DNA from: Desulfobacula toluolica Tol2
Lineage (GTDB): Bacteria; Desulfobacterota; Desulfobacteria; Desulfobacterales; Desulfobacteraceae
Length of the DNA stretch: 64,000 nt
NCBI RefSeq assembly: GCF_000307105.1
Contig: NC_018645.1
Location: 5,094,001-5,158,000 of the forward strand
Direction of reading: 5' to 3'
The notes beneath the pieces were generated by a model. It was not told the DNA's origin, made no database searches, and saw only the letters and a list, made by a program, of their open reading frames with translations. How positions within the stretch are numbered: the first letter of the stretch is position 1; each line of letters starts with the position of its first letter. The position numbers and the translations under genes are program-made. Positions 1 to 10,487 of the stretch are shown in pieces.

Positions 1-974
1 TGATCCTTGCCGATTGTATTTAAATCCACGGCAAAGCCATGATTCTGGGAGGTGATTTCAACCTTGTTGGTGGAAAGATTTTTAACAGGCTGGTTGCCTC
101 CTCTGTGACCGAATTTGATTTTCATGGTTTTTCCGCCCATGGCAATGCCTAAAAGCTGCATGCCCAGACAAATTCCAAATATGGGAACAAATCCAAGAAG
201 TGCCTTTATGGTGTCAACAGCATAAGTCACAGGTTCGGGGTCTCCGGGACCATTGGACAGAAAAACACCTTCTGGCCTGAGACTCTTGATGATATCTGCA
301 TCCGTCCTGGCAGGAACCACAAGGACTTCACATCCTGCTTTTTCCAGACACCGGATAATATTGTATTTTATGCCGAAATCAAGGGCCACAACACAATGTT
401 TCTTGCCCCTGAACCGCCAGATTAAAGGGTCATTCAATTTATTGGTATCAATATAATCCGGCTGGTTATATTTCCAGAAATAGGGTTTTTTTGTGGTGAC
501 TTTTTCCACAAGATCGCTGCCCTGCATGGAAGGTATCTGAACGGCCTTTTGAACCAGGGAAGCTGGATCAAAATCCGAGGTGGAGATAATAGCACGCATG
601 GCCCCGGATTTTCTGATGTGCCTCACCAGGGCCCTTGTGTCCAGATCGTGGATACCCAGCACATGGCCTTTGATCAGATAATCTGCCAGGGTTCCTCTGG
701 ATCTGAAATTGCTGGGAAAATCCTGGTATTCTTTTACAATAAATGCCGCCGCCTGAATCCTGTCGGATTCAATATCCTCTGGGCAGACACCGTAATTTCC
801 AATCAACGGATAAGTCATGGTGACCATTTGGCCATGGTAGGAGGGGTCGGTCAGGATTTCCTGATATCCTGTCATGCTGGTATTGAAAACAACTTCTCCT
901 GTTGCTTCACCAGGTCCGGTAAAACTTCTGCAGGGAAAAATTCTGCCGTCTTCAAGGGCTAATAATGCTTTCAT
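1..974 (-). CDS. carA: Carbamoyl-phosphate synthase small subunit (partial)
   Basis: This is the glutaminase subunit of carbamoyl-phosphate synthase, which feeds ammonia to CarB for pyrimidine and arginine synthesis. The reading frame begins MKALLALEDGRIFPC at 974, has an AGG-type ribosome site about 10 bases upstream, and stays open to the left edge, so the C-terminus lies outside the window. The N-terminal CPSase_sm domain is complete. The class I amidotransferase domain shows the SNGPGDPEPV loop and the nucleophile-elbow motif GICLGMQLLG with the catalytic cysteine. The remainder of the Cys-His-Glu triad is outside the window. The gene lies downstream of yjbQ on the same strand, 340 bases away. 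Sure of the family; about 325 of an expected 370-380 residues are visible. Confidence 0.96.
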   Translation of the reverse strand, partial: MKALLALEDGRIFPCRSFTGPGEATGEVVFNTSMTGYQEILTDPSYHGQMVTMTYPLIGNYGVCPEDIESDRIQAAAFIVKEYQDFPSNFRSRGTLADYLIKGHVLGIHDLDTRALVRHIRKSGAMRAIISTSDFDPASLVQKAVQIPSMQGSDLVEKVTTKKPYFWKYNQPDYIDTNKLNDPLIWRFRGKKHCVVALDFGIKYNIIRCLEKAGCEVLVVPARTDADIIKSLRPEGVFLSNGPGDPEPVTYAVDTIKALLGFVPIFGICLGMQLLGIAMGGKTMKIKFGHRGGNQPVKNLSTNKVEITSQNHGFAVDLNTIGKD

Positions 975-1314
975 AAAAATTTACACCTGTTAACCTTATG
1001 TATTGATATAAATAATCCGGGCCGAACCCGGATCATCGTTGCATCCTGCCTTTGTAAATTCAACCTGTTTAGATAACATAATTTGTGTAATTTTGGCAAG
1101 TTAGTTCTTTTCAGGCCGGACATTTGACCGGACATTTGATAAAAATAATAACTTCATTGGCCTGAAGTTAATTTTACTCCTTAAGCGATATTATTGCCGA
1201 GGCCGGGAATGATTAAATACCGTCTTACACCGGTGGCAAAGATGATTTACTGATATCAGAACAAAAGTCGAATAGATTGGCCTTGCCAGCAAAAACAAGG
1301 CATCTGCATAGTTA
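975..1314. other. Intergenic region upstream of carA
   Basis: There is no gene in these 340 bases. Two small structures are visible. A perfect 7-bp stem, ATCCGGG pairing with CCCGGAT at 1015-1033 with a 5-base loop, sits about 41 bases upstream of carA on its transcribed strand. It could be a leader hairpin or attenuator, or a weak terminator for yjbQ. At 1116-1139 the 12-mer CCGGACATTTGA is repeated twice in tandem. A pyrimidine-responsive leader would be plausible for carA, but no leader peptide was recognised. Confidence 0.4.
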
Positions 1315-1704
1315 TCAGATGATTTTGATATTCACCTTCCGGTTTCTCGGGCCGTCAAATTCACAAAAATAGATCCCCTGCCAGGTTCCAAGGACAAGTG
1401 AGCCGTTTTCCAGTGGGATGATTTCCGACGGCCCGAACAGGCTGACCTTTATGTGTGCCGCAGAATTGCCTTCCATGTGTTTGAAATGGTCATCCCAGGG
1501 AATCACCTTGTTGATGGTATTTAAAATATCGGTTTCAACGGCAGGGTCTGCATTTTCATTGATGGTTACAGCTGCTGTTGTATGCATGGAAAATACATGG
1601 ACAAGGCCGTCTTTTATCCCGGATTCTATTACCGCATCCCGAACCTGGGACGTAATATCAACCATCTGGGTTCGGGCATTTGTTTTGACGCTGATCTGCA
1701 TCAT
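1315..1704 (-). CDS. yjbQ: YjbQ-family protein (UPF0047)
   Basis: This is a small single-domain protein of about 129 residues, the usual size of the YjbQ/UPF0047 family, some members of which have weak thiamine-phosphate synthase activity. Family hallmarks are visible: an HVFSMHTTAAVTINE segment, the WDDHFKHMEGNSAAHIK segment with conserved histidines, and the C-terminal LGTWQGIYFCEFDGPR motif. A strong AGGAGG lies directly upstream of TTG-ATG-ATG. The first ATG (1704) is only three bases from the ribosome site, so the second ATG (1701) is equally likely to be the true start. The cellular role is unknown in most organisms. It is a soluble protein upstream of carA. Confidence 0.9.
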   Translation of the reverse strand: MMQISVKTNARTQMVDITSQVRDAVIESGIKDGLVHVFSMHTTAAVTINENADPAVETDILNTINKVIPWDDHFKHMEGNSAAHIKVSLFGPSEIIPLENGSLVLGTWQGIYFCEFDGPRNRKVNIKII

Positions 1705-1796
1705 CAACCTCCTTTTGCGATTCCGGCCCGATGTTGAAACCAGGTTTCAGCACCGGGCCGGGGTAATCATTTAACAGGGTAATTCTTGAACGCGGA

Positions 1797-3800
1797 TTAT
1801 TTTAACAGGTCAAGAGCGTTTTTAACGATATTTTCCGGAGAAAATCCATAGGCATGCAGAACGGTTGAACCGGGTGCGGATGCCCCGAATTTATTAATCC
1901 CGATGATTGTTCCTTCCGTGCCTGTATATTTTTCCCATCCCATGGAGATACCGGCTTCAACAGCTATTCTTTTTGTCACACCGGACGGCAGAATTCTTTC
2001 CCTGTAGGCGGCAGGTGCTTTTTCAAACAATTCCCAGGACGGCATGGATACCACGGCTGCTTTGATGTTGTGAGTTTCTTCAAGAATTTGGGCAGCCTCC
2101 ACACAAATGTGGACTTCAGATCCTGTGGCAATGAGAATCATTTCAGGATCTGATATGGCTTTTACCGTATATGCCCCGTACTGAAATTCACCGTCCCGCT
2201 GGGATACATCCAGGGTCGGCAGCTTTTGACGGCTCAGGATCAATGCAGTTGGCGAATCAAGCGTTTCCAGGGCCTTTTTCCAGGCAAAGGCTGTTTCATT
2301 GGCATCGGCCGGTCTGACAACGGTAAGGCCCGGGATGGCCCGCAACGATGCCAGGTGTTCAACCGGCTGGTGGGTGGGGCCGTCTTCTCCTACAGCCACG
2401 CTGTCATGTGTAAACACATAAATCAGCGGCAGGTTCATCAAGGTGGCCACACGGATGGCAGGGCGCATATAGTCGGCAAACACCAGAAAGGTTCCGCCAA
2501 AGGGCCGGATGCCGGAATGAAGATACATGCCGGACATAATGCCGCCCATGGCATGTTCGCGAACGCCGAACCGGATGTTACGACCGTCCCGGGCTTGGTT
2601 TTGAAAATCGGTTGAGCAGTTAAGATAGGTTTTGTTTGAAGGAGCAAGGTCTGCGGACCCGCCCATTAATGTTGGCAGATTTTCTGCAATGGCGTTCAAT
2701 ACCTGGCCTGATGCAGCCCGTGTGGCAACAGGGCCGTCTTCAGGATTAAACTGAGGAATCTTGGCATCCCAGCCCTGGGTTAAAAATCCACTGATGGCGT
2801 CTACAAACTCAGCTGTCTGCTCAGGGTATTCAATCTTGTATTCATCAAAAATTTCCTGCCAGGTTCGTTCAAACCCTTCTCCATAGTTCAGGGCTTTTCT
2901 GCAGTTTTCCAGAACCTCTTCAGGGACATAAAAGCTTTTGTCTTCAGGCACTCCGTAAAACAGTTTGACCAGTTTTATTTCTTCTTCGCCAAGGGGTGAA
3001 CCATGGGCATCCGAGCTATCCTGTTTGCTCGGGCTGCCATAGGCAATGTGGGTTTTTATCTGTACAAGGGTGGGGCGGGCAACCGCGTCTTTACCGGCCT
3101 GAATGGCTTTTTGAATTTCATCCAGGTCGTTGCCGTCTTCAACCGTAACCACATGCCAGTTCTGGCTTTTGAATTTTGCTCCGACATCTTCTGTAAATGC
3201 AATGTCGGTTTTTCCTTCAATGGTAATGGAATTGTCATCATACAAAAGAATCAGTTTTCCAAGCCCCAGATGTCCTGCAAGGGAAATGGATTCAAGGGCA
3301 ACCCCTTCCATCAAATCACCGTCACCGCACATCACATAAGTGTGGTGGTTGATCAATTCTGTTTCTTCCATATTAAATCGTGCGGCAAGATGACGTTCGG
3401 CAATAGCCATGCCCACAGCATTGGCAATTCCCTGGCCCAGAGGGCCTGTTGTGGTTTCCACCCCGGGAGTGTCGCCGTATTCAGGATGTCCCGGGGTTCT
3501 GGATTTCCATTGTCTGAAATTTTTCAGGTCATCCAGTTCAAGCCCGTAACCAAACAGGTACAGAAGGCTGTAAAGCAGAGAAGATGCATGACCGCCGGAC
3601 AGCACAAAGCGGTCCCTGTCAATCCAGGCGGGATTTTTGGGGTTATGCTTTAAAAAGCGTTTGAACAAAACATATGCCGAAGGCGCTAAGCCCATGGGTG
3701 CGCCCGGATGTCCGGAATTTGCTTTTTGAACCGCATCCATGCAAAGTGTCCGGATAGTGTTTACGGTTAACTGATCAAGATTTGTTTCGGCTTGGGCCAT
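1797..3800 (-). CDS. tkt: Transketolase
   Basis: Full-length (667 aa) thiamine-diphosphate-dependent transketolase of the non-oxidative pentose phosphate pathway. It moves two-carbon ketol units between sugar phosphates in the cytoplasm. The N-terminal segment [20 protein letters not shown] carries the typical substrate-site histidine. The ThDP/Mg motif is seen as [13 protein letters not shown] near residue 160. The pyrimidine-domain segments [14 protein letters not shown] and [20 protein letters not shown] follow, and the C-terminal domain is complete. AGGAG lies 9 bases before the ATG. It forms a loose same-strand series with the radical SAM gene upstream (31 bases) and yjbQ downstream. An ordinary housekeeping gene. 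Confidence 0.97.
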   Translation of the reverse strand: MAQAETNLDQLTVNTIRTLCMDAVQKANSGHPGAPMGLAPSAYVLFKRFLKHNPKNPAWIDRDRFVLSGGHASSLLYSLLYLFGYGLELDDLKNFRQWKSRTPGHPEYGDTPGVETTTGPLGQGIANAVGMAIAERHLAARFNMEETELINHHTYVMCGDGDLMEGVALESISLAGHLGLGKLILLYDDNSITIEGKTDIAFTEDVGAKFKSQNWHVVTVEDGNDLDEIQKAIQAGKDAVARPTLVQIKTHIAYGSPSKQDSSDAHGSPLGEEEIKLVKLFYGVPEDKSFYVPEEVLENCRKALNYGEGFERTWQEIFDEYKIEYPEQTAEFVDAISGFLTQGWDAKIPQFNPEDGPVATRAASGQVLNAIAENLPTLMGGSADLAPSNKTYLNCSTDFQNQARDGRNIRFGVREHAMGGIMSGMYLHSGIRPFGGTFLVFADYMRPAIRVATLMNLPLIYVFTHDSVAVGEDGPTHQPVEHLASLRAIPGLTVVRPADANETAFAWKKALETLDSPTALILSRQKLPTLDVSQRDGEFQYGAYTVKAISDPEMILIATGSEVHICVEAAQILEETHNIKAAVVSMPSWELFEKAPAAYRERILPSGVTKRIAVEAGISMGWEKYTGTEGTIIGINKFGASAPGSTVLHAYGFSPENIVKNALDLLK

Positions 3801-3830
3801 CGTGTGTTTCTCCTGTAAAATAATTTTGTG

Positions 3831-4700
3831 TTACAAAGCTCTCATGGATTCCGGTCTAAGTGCCAGTTTTCCATTAAGGGCCTGTGAAATCAGTTCAAGG
3901 GTTTGTTCTTTTTCTTCGGGCAGTTTCGCCCGGATTGGAAGATAGTTGGAAGCATGGTTTGCATGGAAAAATCCGTTTGAAAGATGGGTTGAAGCAAACA
4001 TCAGACCCAGTTCTTCAAGCATTTGCTTTGGGGTTATAAGTTCAAACTCTCCTCTTTCATACTGATCATGAAGTTCAGTGCCGGGAGTCAGCATAAGACT
4101 TAACGCCCCCACAAAATCAGGATCAATTGCAGACAGGACCCTTCCGGTTTCGCTGGCATGGATTTCAGATCTTTTTTTGCCCCCGATACCAATAATAACA
4201 GTGACGGACAATTTAATGCCGGATGCTTTAACCCGTTTTCCCATTTTGATCATTTTAGCGGAATCCGCACCTTTTACTATATCCTTTAAGACTTGGTCAT
4301 CCCCTGATTCAAGCCCCATATAAGCTATTTTTACCCCAAGATCATGCAGCTGTTTTAATTGTTCGTCGGTTTTCATGCCAATCCCTTTGGTGTTGGCATA
4401 CAGCCCCACTCTTTCCACCCAGGGCAGCCGGTCTTTTATCTGTTTGAGAATTTTGACCAGTCTTTTCTGGGGAACGATCATGGCATCCCCGTCGCATATA
4501 AACAACCGGTTTTGTCTCTGGCAGTATTTTCTTGCAAACTCAATATCTTCAAAAATAATATCGTCTTTTTTGATATTAAATCGTTTTTCCCGGAATGTAC
4601 CGCAGAATGTACATTTATTATGGGAACAGCCCAAGGTGACCTGTAATAAAATACTGTTGGCCTCACTTGGCGGCCGTATCATCATACCTTCATAATGCAT
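3831..4700 (-). CDS. Radical SAM protein of unknown substrate
   Basis: A 289-residue radical SAM enzyme. The cluster motif near residue 25 reads GCSHNKCTFC, so the cysteine spacing is CX4CX2C and not the common CX3CX2C. The rest fits a Elp3/HemN-like TIM barrel: ICDGDAM, then RVGLYANTKGI, then YMGLESGDDQVLKDIVKG, then VTVIIGIGGK. The C-terminal third is short and has no second cysteine cluster. The ATG is preceded by AAGGG. The neighbours are tkt downstream and divergent htpG, which do not indicate a substrate. The family is often annotated only as radical SAM protein, and no function is proposed. Confidence 0.85.
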   Translation of the reverse strand: MHYEGMMIRPPSEANSILLQVTLGCSHNKCTFCGTFREKRFNIKKDDIIFEDIEFARKYCQRQNRLFICDGDAMIVPQKRLVKILKQIKDRLPWVERVGLYANTKGIGMKTDEQLKQLHDLGVKIAYMGLESGDDQVLKDIVKGADSAKMIKMGKRVKASGIKLSVTVIIGIGGKKRSEIHASETGRVLSAIDPDFVGALSLMLTPGTELHDQYERGEFELITPKQMLEELGLMFASTHLSNGFFHANHASNYLPIRAKLPEEKEQTLELISQALNGKLALRPESMRAL

Positions 4701-4848
4701 GTTGCTATATCCCTTAAAATTTAAAGTTTTTTAATAACAGGTATCTGCAAAAAATTCAATATGTTGATTTGTTTTGAATCTGCCATGGCAAAACTTTGGA
4801 GGGAGACCCAGGGTTTGTTTGCACAGGTGAAAATACCCCTGACCCGCC

Positions 4849-4879
4849 TTGACATTTTACTTTTTGCACCAATTATTAT
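4849..4879 (+). promoter_or_regulatory. Possible htpG promoter
   Basis: A perfect -35 hexamer TTGACA (4849-4854) is followed 19 bases later by TATTAT (4874-4879), some 48 bases upstream of htpG. The spacer is longer than ideal. No clear sigma-32 -10 element of the CCCCAT type was seen. The AT-rich stretch between this element and the AGGAG ribosome site holds no open frame worth calling. Confidence 0.35.
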
Positions 4880-4926
4880 GAAAAAATAATTTATACCTAA
4901 ATGATAATTAAGAAACAGGAGTAAAC

Positions 4927-6849
4927 ATGGGAACAAAAGAGACACATCAATTTAAAACCGAGGTGCAGCAGCTGTTACACCTGATTATCAATTCTTTGTA
5001 TTCCAACAGGGAAATATTTGTTCGGGAGCTGATTTCAAATGCGTCTGATGCCATTGACAAGGCAAAATTCAAAGAACAGACAGACCCGGATCTGTTTGCC
5101 GATGACAATGATTATCATATCCGGATCTCCCTGGATTCTGAAAACAAGACGTTCCAGATTTCCGATAACGGAATCGGAATGACTCTGGAAGAGGTTAATG
5201 ACAATATCGGAACCATTGCCCAGTCAGGAACGGCCGCGTTTATGAAGGCGCTTGAAAATTCCAAAAAAGAAAACACTCTTTCCCCTGAACTGATCGGTCA
5301 GTTTGGTGTGGGGTTTTATTCGGCATTTATTGTGGCTGACACGGTCACGCTGGATACAAAGGCTCCCGGCCAGGACATGGGTGTTCGATGGGAATCGGAC
5401 GGCAAGGGATCGTACACGGTTCAGGAGATAGAAAAAGAAAATCGCGGCACAACCATCACCCTTCATTTAAAAGCAACTGAAGACGGGGACCAGGATTTCA
5501 CAGAAAGCTATACCATCCAGCATATTGTGAAAAAACATTCTGATTTTGTGACCTATCCTGTGATCATGGAAGTTGAAAAAAACGAACCCCTTCCTGAAAA
5601 TGAAATCATTAAAGATTCAGACGGCAAACCCATTGGGGATACCTTTAAAAAAGTCAAAAAAGACGAGACCCTGAACTCCATGAAAGCCATCTGGTCAAAA
5701 TCCAAAGAGGATGTGACCGATGAAGAGCATGAGGAGTTCTACAGACACATCAGCCACAACTGGGACAAGCCCATGGAGGTCATCCATAAAAAATTTGAGG
5801 GCGTAACCGAATACGATGTTTTGATGTATCTGCCGTCCAAAGCGCCCATGGATATGTTCCGGCCGGAAAGAAAAAATGGAATGCAGCTGTATTGCAAGCG
5901 CGTCTTTATCATGGATGACTGCAAGGAACTGTTGCCCGAATACCTGGGATTTGTCCAGGGAGTTGTGGATGCCCCGGATTTGAACCTGAATGTGAGCCGT
6001 GAGATTCTTCAGGAAGACCGCCTGGTTCGAAACATCCGCAAAAACCTTGTGAAACAGATTTTTTCCGTTCTGGAAGGCATGGAAAAAGAAAAATATGAAG
6101 AATTTTATGTTGAGTTTGGCCAGGCCCTGAAAGCCGGTATTCCCACGGATTTTCAAAACAAGGAAAAACTGGCATCTCTTTTACGATACAAAACCACCAA
6201 GTCGGACGGCAAATATATCACCCTAGATGAATATATTGAAAATATGCAGGAAGACCAGAAAGAAATTTATTATCTGACCGGTGAAAGCCTGACATCACTT
6301 ATGAATTCTCCTTTGCTAGAATCCTTGAAAGCAAAGGATTATGAAGTCATCTTAATGGTTGACCCAATTGATGAATGGGTCACTCAGTCCCTGCCCGAGT
6401 ACAAGGAGAAAAAACTCAAGAGTGCGGAAAAAGGGGATCTTGATCTGGATAAAGTTGATGATGAAAAGAAAAACGAATACTCAGCCCTTTTGTCTTTTCT
6501 CAAAGGAAAGCTTGAAGCAAAGGTCAAGGATGTTGTGGTTTCCAACCGGCTTAAAGATTCGGTTTCCTGCCTGTCCGGCGATGACTGGGGCATGAGCGCA
6601 TACATGGAAAAAATCATGAAAGCCTCGGGCCAGAAAACTCCTGACCAGAAACGGGTGATGGAAGTCAATGTGAATCATCCGGTCATGGGCAAGATGAAAG
6701 AAATTTTTGAGACCGACACCACCAACCCGGTATTAAAAGACTATAGTGATCTTCTGTTTGATATTGCCGTTATCAGCGAAGGCGGCAAGCTGGACAATCC
6801 TGCAAGATTCTCCAAACAACTCGGAGACCTGATGGCCAAATCAATATGA
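4927..6849 (+). CDS. htpG: Molecular chaperone HtpG (Hsp90)
   Basis: Full-length bacterial Hsp90 of 640 residues, an ATP-driven homodimeric cytoplasmic chaperone. The GHKL ATPase domain shows [15 protein letters not shown] near residue 36, DNGIGMT near 80 and [11 protein letters not shown] near 125, which together bind ATP-Mg. The middle domain contains [20 protein letters not shown] and [13 protein letters not shown]. The C-terminal dimerisation domain is complete. The ATG has AGGAG five bases upstream. Its stop overlaps the start of rimO by four bases, so htpG, rimO and the prenyl synthase probably form one transcript. The divergent radical SAM gene shares the upstream region. Confidence 0.98.
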   Translation: MGTKETHQFKTEVQQLLHLIINSLYSNREIFVRELISNASDAIDKAKFKEQTDPDLFADDNDYHIRISLDSENKTFQISDNGIGMTLEEVNDNIGTIAQSGTAAFMKALENSKKENTLSPELIGQFGVGFYSAFIVADTVTLDTKAPGQDMGVRWESDGKGSYTVQEIEKENRGTTITLHLKATEDGDQDFTESYTIQHIVKKHSDFVTYPVIMEVEKNEPLPENEIIKDSDGKPIGDTFKKVKKDETLNSMKAIWSKSKEDVTDEEHEEFYRHISHNWDKPMEVIHKKFEGVTEYDVLMYLPSKAPMDMFRPERKNGMQLYCKRVFIMDDCKELLPEYLGFVQGVVDAPDLNLNVSREILQEDRLVRNIRKNLVKQIFSVLEGMEKEKYEEFYVEFGQALKAGIPTDFQNKEKLASLLRYKTTKSDGKYITLDEYIENMQEDQKEIYYLTGESLTSLMNSPLLESLKAKDYEVILMVDPIDEWVTQSLPEYKEKKLKSAEKGDLDLDKVDDEKKNEYSALLSFLKGKLEAKVKDVVVSNRLKDSVSCLSGDDWGMSAYMEKIMKASGQKTPDQKRVMEVNVNHPVMGKMKEIFETDTTNPVLKDYSDLLFDIAVISEGGKLDNPARFSKQLGDLMAKSI

Positions 6850-8174
6850 TTGTTTTCCTTGAAAATCTTGGATGCTCAAGGAACCAGGTTGACAGTGAAA
6901 TAATGCTGGGAAAACTTGTGGCGGCGGGTCACAGTGTAACTGATGACCCGTCCTGCGCCCGGGTGATCATTGTCAACACCTGTGGATTTATATCAACAGC
7001 CTCTCAAGAGGCTGTTGATGTTCTTCTGGAAATGGCAACATTCAAGCAAACGGGAAAGTGTGAGCGGCTAATTGCAACCGGATGCCTTGCCCAGCGGTAT
7101 AAGGATGACAAAGATCTGTTGTCCACCCTGCCTGAAGTGGATGCGTTTATAGGGACTGCCGCGTGTGACCAAATTGTGGATGTGGTTGAAAACAAACAAA
7201 CAAAGCCTTTGACCCTTTTTCCAGATCCAAGCACAAGAGCGTTCCAGGACAGTTTTGAACCAAGAGAACTGATCACCAAAGATTATGCCTATATCAAGGT
7301 CTCAGAAGGGTGCAACCGGACGTGTACCTATTGTATTATCCCCAAGCTTCGCGGTATCCAGCGCTCAAGGCCATTGGATGATATCTGTAAAGAAGCCAGG
7401 GATCTTGTTTTAAGAGGCGTTAAAGAAATTATCCTGACCGCTGAAAACACAACGGATTACGGTCGGGACCTTGAGGATGATACAGGGTTTGAACAGGTTC
7501 TCAGGGCTTTGGCCAGCACTGTTGAAAAAGACCATGCCTGGATACGGTTTTTGTATACCCATCCTGAAACAATTACACAACCCATTATACAGGCGGTAAA
7601 ACAGCATAAAAACATCTGTTCTTATTATGATGTTCCAGTCCAGCATGCCTCGTCAGGCATATTGAAAAAAATGGGACGCCCCTATACGCGTGAAGATCTG
7701 TATGCCCTGTTTAAAACCATCCGGGCAATTGATCCTGATGCTGCCTTAAGAACCACTATTATCGTGGGGTTTCCGGGTGAAACACAAGAGGATTTTGAGA
7801 CGCTGATGACGTTTATCAAGGATATCCGGTTTGATCACTTGGGTGTGTTCACCTATTCTGATTCCCAGGACTTAAAGTCTCATCTGTTAAAAAATCATGT
7901 TTGTGCTGAAATTGCAAAAAAAAGACATGACCTGATCATGGCGGAACAGGCCAAAATTTCAGAATCAGTGAATGAACGCTATGTGGGCAAGACCTTTGAA
8001 GTTCTTGTGGAAGAAAGCCCGGAACAAGGCGTTTACATTGGCAGGACAATGTTCCAGGCCCCGGAGGTTGACGGAATGACATTTATTTATGCAGACAAGC
8101 TTGAAATCGGCACCTTTGTTAAGGTAAGAATTACAGATGCTTTTGAATATGATATTGCCGGGGAGATTGCATGA
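6846..8174 (+). CDS. rimO: Ribosomal protein uS12 methylthiotransferase RimO
   Basis: A 442-residue radical SAM methylthiotransferase that adds a methylthio group to the conserved aspartate of ribosomal protein S12. The N-terminal UPF0004 domain begins [15 protein letters not shown], the RimO-type signature (MiaB proteins have a different opening), with further cluster cysteines in NTCGFI and ATGCLAQRY. The radical SAM motif CNRTCTYC is near residue 155, followed by IIPKLRG. A TRAM domain closes the protein. Start and stop overlap the neighbours in ATGA junctions, suggesting translational coupling with htpG and the prenyl synthase. Length and domain order are normal. Confidence 0.95.
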   Translation: MIVFLENLGCSRNQVDSEIMLGKLVAAGHSVTDDPSCARVIIVNTCGFISTASQEAVDVLLEMATFKQTGKCERLIATGCLAQRYKDDKDLLSTLPEVDAFIGTAACDQIVDVVENKQTKPLTLFPDPSTRAFQDSFEPRELITKDYAYIKVSEGCNRTCTYCIIPKLRGIQRSRPLDDICKEARDLVLRGVKEIILTAENTTDYGRDLEDDTGFEQVLRALASTVEKDHAWIRFLYTHPETITQPIIQAVKQHKNICSYYDVPVQHASSGILKKMGRPYTREDLYALFKTIRAIDPDAALRTTIIVGFPGETQEDFETLMTFIKDIRFDHLGVFTYSDSQDLKSHLLKNHVCAEIAKKRHDLIMAEQAKISESVNERYVGKTFEVLVEESPEQGVYIGRTMFQAPEVDGMTFIYADKLEIGTFVKVRITDAFEYDIAGEIA

Positions 8175-9154
8175 CAAAAGGGATAAAGCAAAGACTTGTT
8201 GAAATGGTGGCGACTGATCTTGAAAAAATTGAAATCGCGCTTGAACATCATTTGAATCCAAACCTGGAACTGGTAAGACAGATTGCATCCCACCTTCTGT
8301 TCAGCGGCGGAAAACGGTTAAGGCCGCTGTTGATGATTCACAGTGCCAGGCTTTGCGGTTATCATGATGAATTCGAAATAGTATTTTCCACAATTTTTGA
8401 ATATCTTCATGCTGCTACCCTGTTACACGATGATGTGGTGGATGAGGCTGATATCAGGCGCGGGAAAAAAGCCGCCCACACCAAATGGTCTGCAGCCAAA
8501 GTGGTGCTGACAGGAGATTTTCTTTTGGCCAGGGCTCTTGAAATTGCGGCAAAGACACGAGAACCGGATATCATCAGTATCATTGCAAAAATTACCAGGG
8601 ACATGTCCCAGGGGGAAATCGACCAGCTGGGAAAAAAAGGGAAATCAGATCTTTCAGAACATGAATATCTTGAGATTATTGAAAGAAAAACAGCAGTTCT
8701 GATTCAGGGCGCCTGTCAAAGCGGTGCCATTCTTGCCAAGGCACCAAAAGAAAAACAAGAGGCATTGAACCAATACGGGTTTCATTTGGGAATGGCTTTT
8801 CAGATGGCTGATGATCTTTTGGATTACACGGCAAGCGCCAAGCAACTGGGAAAAAATCCAGGGGCGGACATGCGGGAGGGAAAGCTGACCCTGCCGCTGA
8901 TCCACACTCTTGCCAACGCTTCTCCAGAGGATAAGGCGTGGATAAAAGATGCCATAGCCGAGACAAAATTTGATTTGGATCAGTTTGAAAAACTCAAACA
9001 AAAACTGGTTGCGTATAAGGGAATAGAATATACTGAAAATCGGGCACAAGATCATATAAAAAAAGCAAAAGCCTGCCTTGATTATTTTGAAGAGTGTCCA
9101 TCCAAAGAATTCTTATGTCTGGTTGCAGACTATGCCATTGAAAGAAAGGTTTGA
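8171..9154 (+). CDS. Trans-polyprenyl diphosphate synthase (IspB-like)
   Basis: A 327-residue long-chain isoprenyl diphosphate synthase that condenses isopentenyl diphosphate onto an allylic primer, probably to make the menaquinone side chain. The first aspartate-rich motif DDVVDEADIRRG begins near residue 87, with LFSGGKRLRPLL before it. The second motif DDLLDYT is near residue 214. Small residues lie before the first motif, as usual in octaprenyl/heptaprenyl synthases, but chain length cannot be read with certainty. It is translationally coupled to rimO by an ATGA overlap and is followed at once by a secreted protein gene. Confidence 0.9.
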   Translation: MTKGIKQRLVEMVATDLEKIEIALEHHLNPNLELVRQIASHLLFSGGKRLRPLLMIHSARLCGYHDEFEIVFSTIFEYLHAATLLHDDVVDEADIRRGKKAAHTKWSAAKVVLTGDFLLARALEIAAKTREPDIISIIAKITRDMSQGEIDQLGKKGKSDLSEHEYLEIIERKTAVLIQGACQSGAILAKAPKEKQEALNQYGFHLGMAFQMADDLLDYTASAKQLGKNPGADMREGKLTLPLIHTLANASPEDKAWIKDAIAETKFDLDQFEKLKQKLVAYKGIEYTENRAQDHIKKAKACLDYFEECPSKEFLCLVADYAIERKV

Positions 9155-9159
9155 AAAGG

Positions 9160-10440
9160 ATGTTTAAGAAAACAGCAGCTGTCGGTTTCATGGTTTTATT
9201 CATCAGCAGCATCAGTATGTCAATATGCTTTGCTGCAAAAGATTCCGGGGTTTTAACGGGTGTGACCACAGCCAGAAGCATGGTGATTGATAATAATCTT
9301 CAGCAGGCCAGGCAGAAAGCAGTATCAGATGCCCTGGAAGTTGCTCTGCAAAATGCCTTTGCCGAACTTGTATCCAGACAAATTTTTGCTGCCAACCTTG
9401 ATTTTTTTTACGACCGGGTGCTTTCCCATACGTCGGATTATATTGTTACATATCGGGTGCTTGGCGGCATTGAGAGCAATGACTATTATCTGGTGGGGGT
9501 TGAGTCCAAAGTCGATCTTGCACGACTTGAAAAAACATTGACCAATGCCGGGATACTCAATGCAAGTCAGGATAAACCCGTGATCCTGTTTTTTATTGCG
9601 GAAAAAACCCCGTCTGATCTTCTGCCAAAATATTGGTGGGGGAAAAATCCCATTCCTTATCAGTCTGTTGCAGAACAAACGATTATAACCGAAATGACGG
9701 GGGAGCAAGACAGATTTATTATTATTGGCAATGGCAAGGACCGTCCCGACCCTTCTTTGTATAATATCAGGTTTGATTCCATTTACGACACGGCAGCAGC
9801 CAGAAAGCTTGGCAAAGAAATGAAAGCCGACATGATTGTTTTCGGCAAAGCCGTTGCATCAGAAGCCATTAACCGAATGGGTGATGAAAAAACCTTTCAT
9901 GCCGAAATAAATCTTGAAGGATATAACCTTGAAACCGGACAAAAAGTTATTAACTCACAATTACAGGCCGTGGTTAAAAACAATATGGCACAGCAAGGAA
10001 ATGTTCAGGCGCTTGTTAAGGCCGCCCGTTTGTCAGCCAGGGATCTGGGTGACAAAATCAATGAATACTGGACCCGGAATTTGAGAAAAGAGCATACCTT
10101 TGATGTCAGGATGGAAGGGGCTCAGTTTCTGCCGCGGTTTATCGCATTAAAGCAACGATTGAAACAAATACCTGGGATTGAAAACATGCAGCCCAAAGAG
10201 AATGGATCAAGTTATGCGATAATGGAGGTCTTTTATAAGGGGCGATCTTCTCAGTTTGCCGATGCCGTCATGCTGAAAACCTTTGATTCGTTTGGGTTGG
10301 AAATTTCAGATGTGACTGAGGATCATGTGAATATCAAGTTTATTGAAAAAGAGCAGTCTCTTTTGTCGGATGATTCCCAAGGCCTGGAAAATCCGATTGA
10401 CATAAATCAGGTTGAGGAAAATCAGATTACAGGAGAATAA
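9160..10440 (+). CDS. Secreted protein, possibly FlgT-N-like
   Basis: About 426 residues with an N-terminal signal peptide (a hydrophobic run ending at ...SICFAAKD), so periplasmic or outer-membrane associated. The segment after the signal, ARSMVIDNNLQQARQKAV, followed by a long helix and YIVTYRVLGG, resembles the FlgT N-terminal/LPP20-type fold found in periplasmic flagellar and lipoprotein partners. This is weak, by-eye similarity. The C-terminal 60 residues are acidic. TTG at 9151 overlaps the previous stop, but ATG at 9160 has the better spaced AAAGG and is preferred. No flagellar genes are in the window. Function unknown. Confidence 0.6.
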   Translation: MFKKTAAVGFMVLFISSISMSICFAAKDSGVLTGVTTARSMVIDNNLQQARQKAVSDALEVALQNAFAELVSRQIFAANLDFFYDRVLSHTSDYIVTYRVLGGIESNDYYLVGVESKVDLARLEKTLTNAGILNASQDKPVILFFIAEKTPSDLLPKYWWGKNPIPYQSVAEQTIITEMTGEQDRFIIIGNGKDRPDPSLYNIRFDSIYDTAAARKLGKEMKADMIVFGKAVASEAINRMGDEKTFHAEINLEGYNLETGQKVINSQLQAVVKNNMAQQGNVQALVKAARLSARDLGDKINEYWTRNLRKEHTFDVRMEGAQFLPRFIALKQRLKQIPGIENMQPKENGSSYAIMEVFYKGRSSQFADAVMLKTFDSFGLEISDVTEDHVNIKFIEKEQSLLSDDSQGLENPIDINQVEENQITGE

Positions 10441-10487
10441 GCGGTATAAAAGAATGCATATAAAGGACGATTCCCTGAATTGATAAT

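Noticed and set aside
3003-3653. 216-codon plus-strand frame opposite transketolase
   Set aside because: It is the antisense shadow of a strongly conserved gene and carries no family motif.
4721-4945. 74-codon minus-strand frame overlapping the htpG start
   Set aside because: It covers the htpG promoter and ribosome site and has no convincing start or family.
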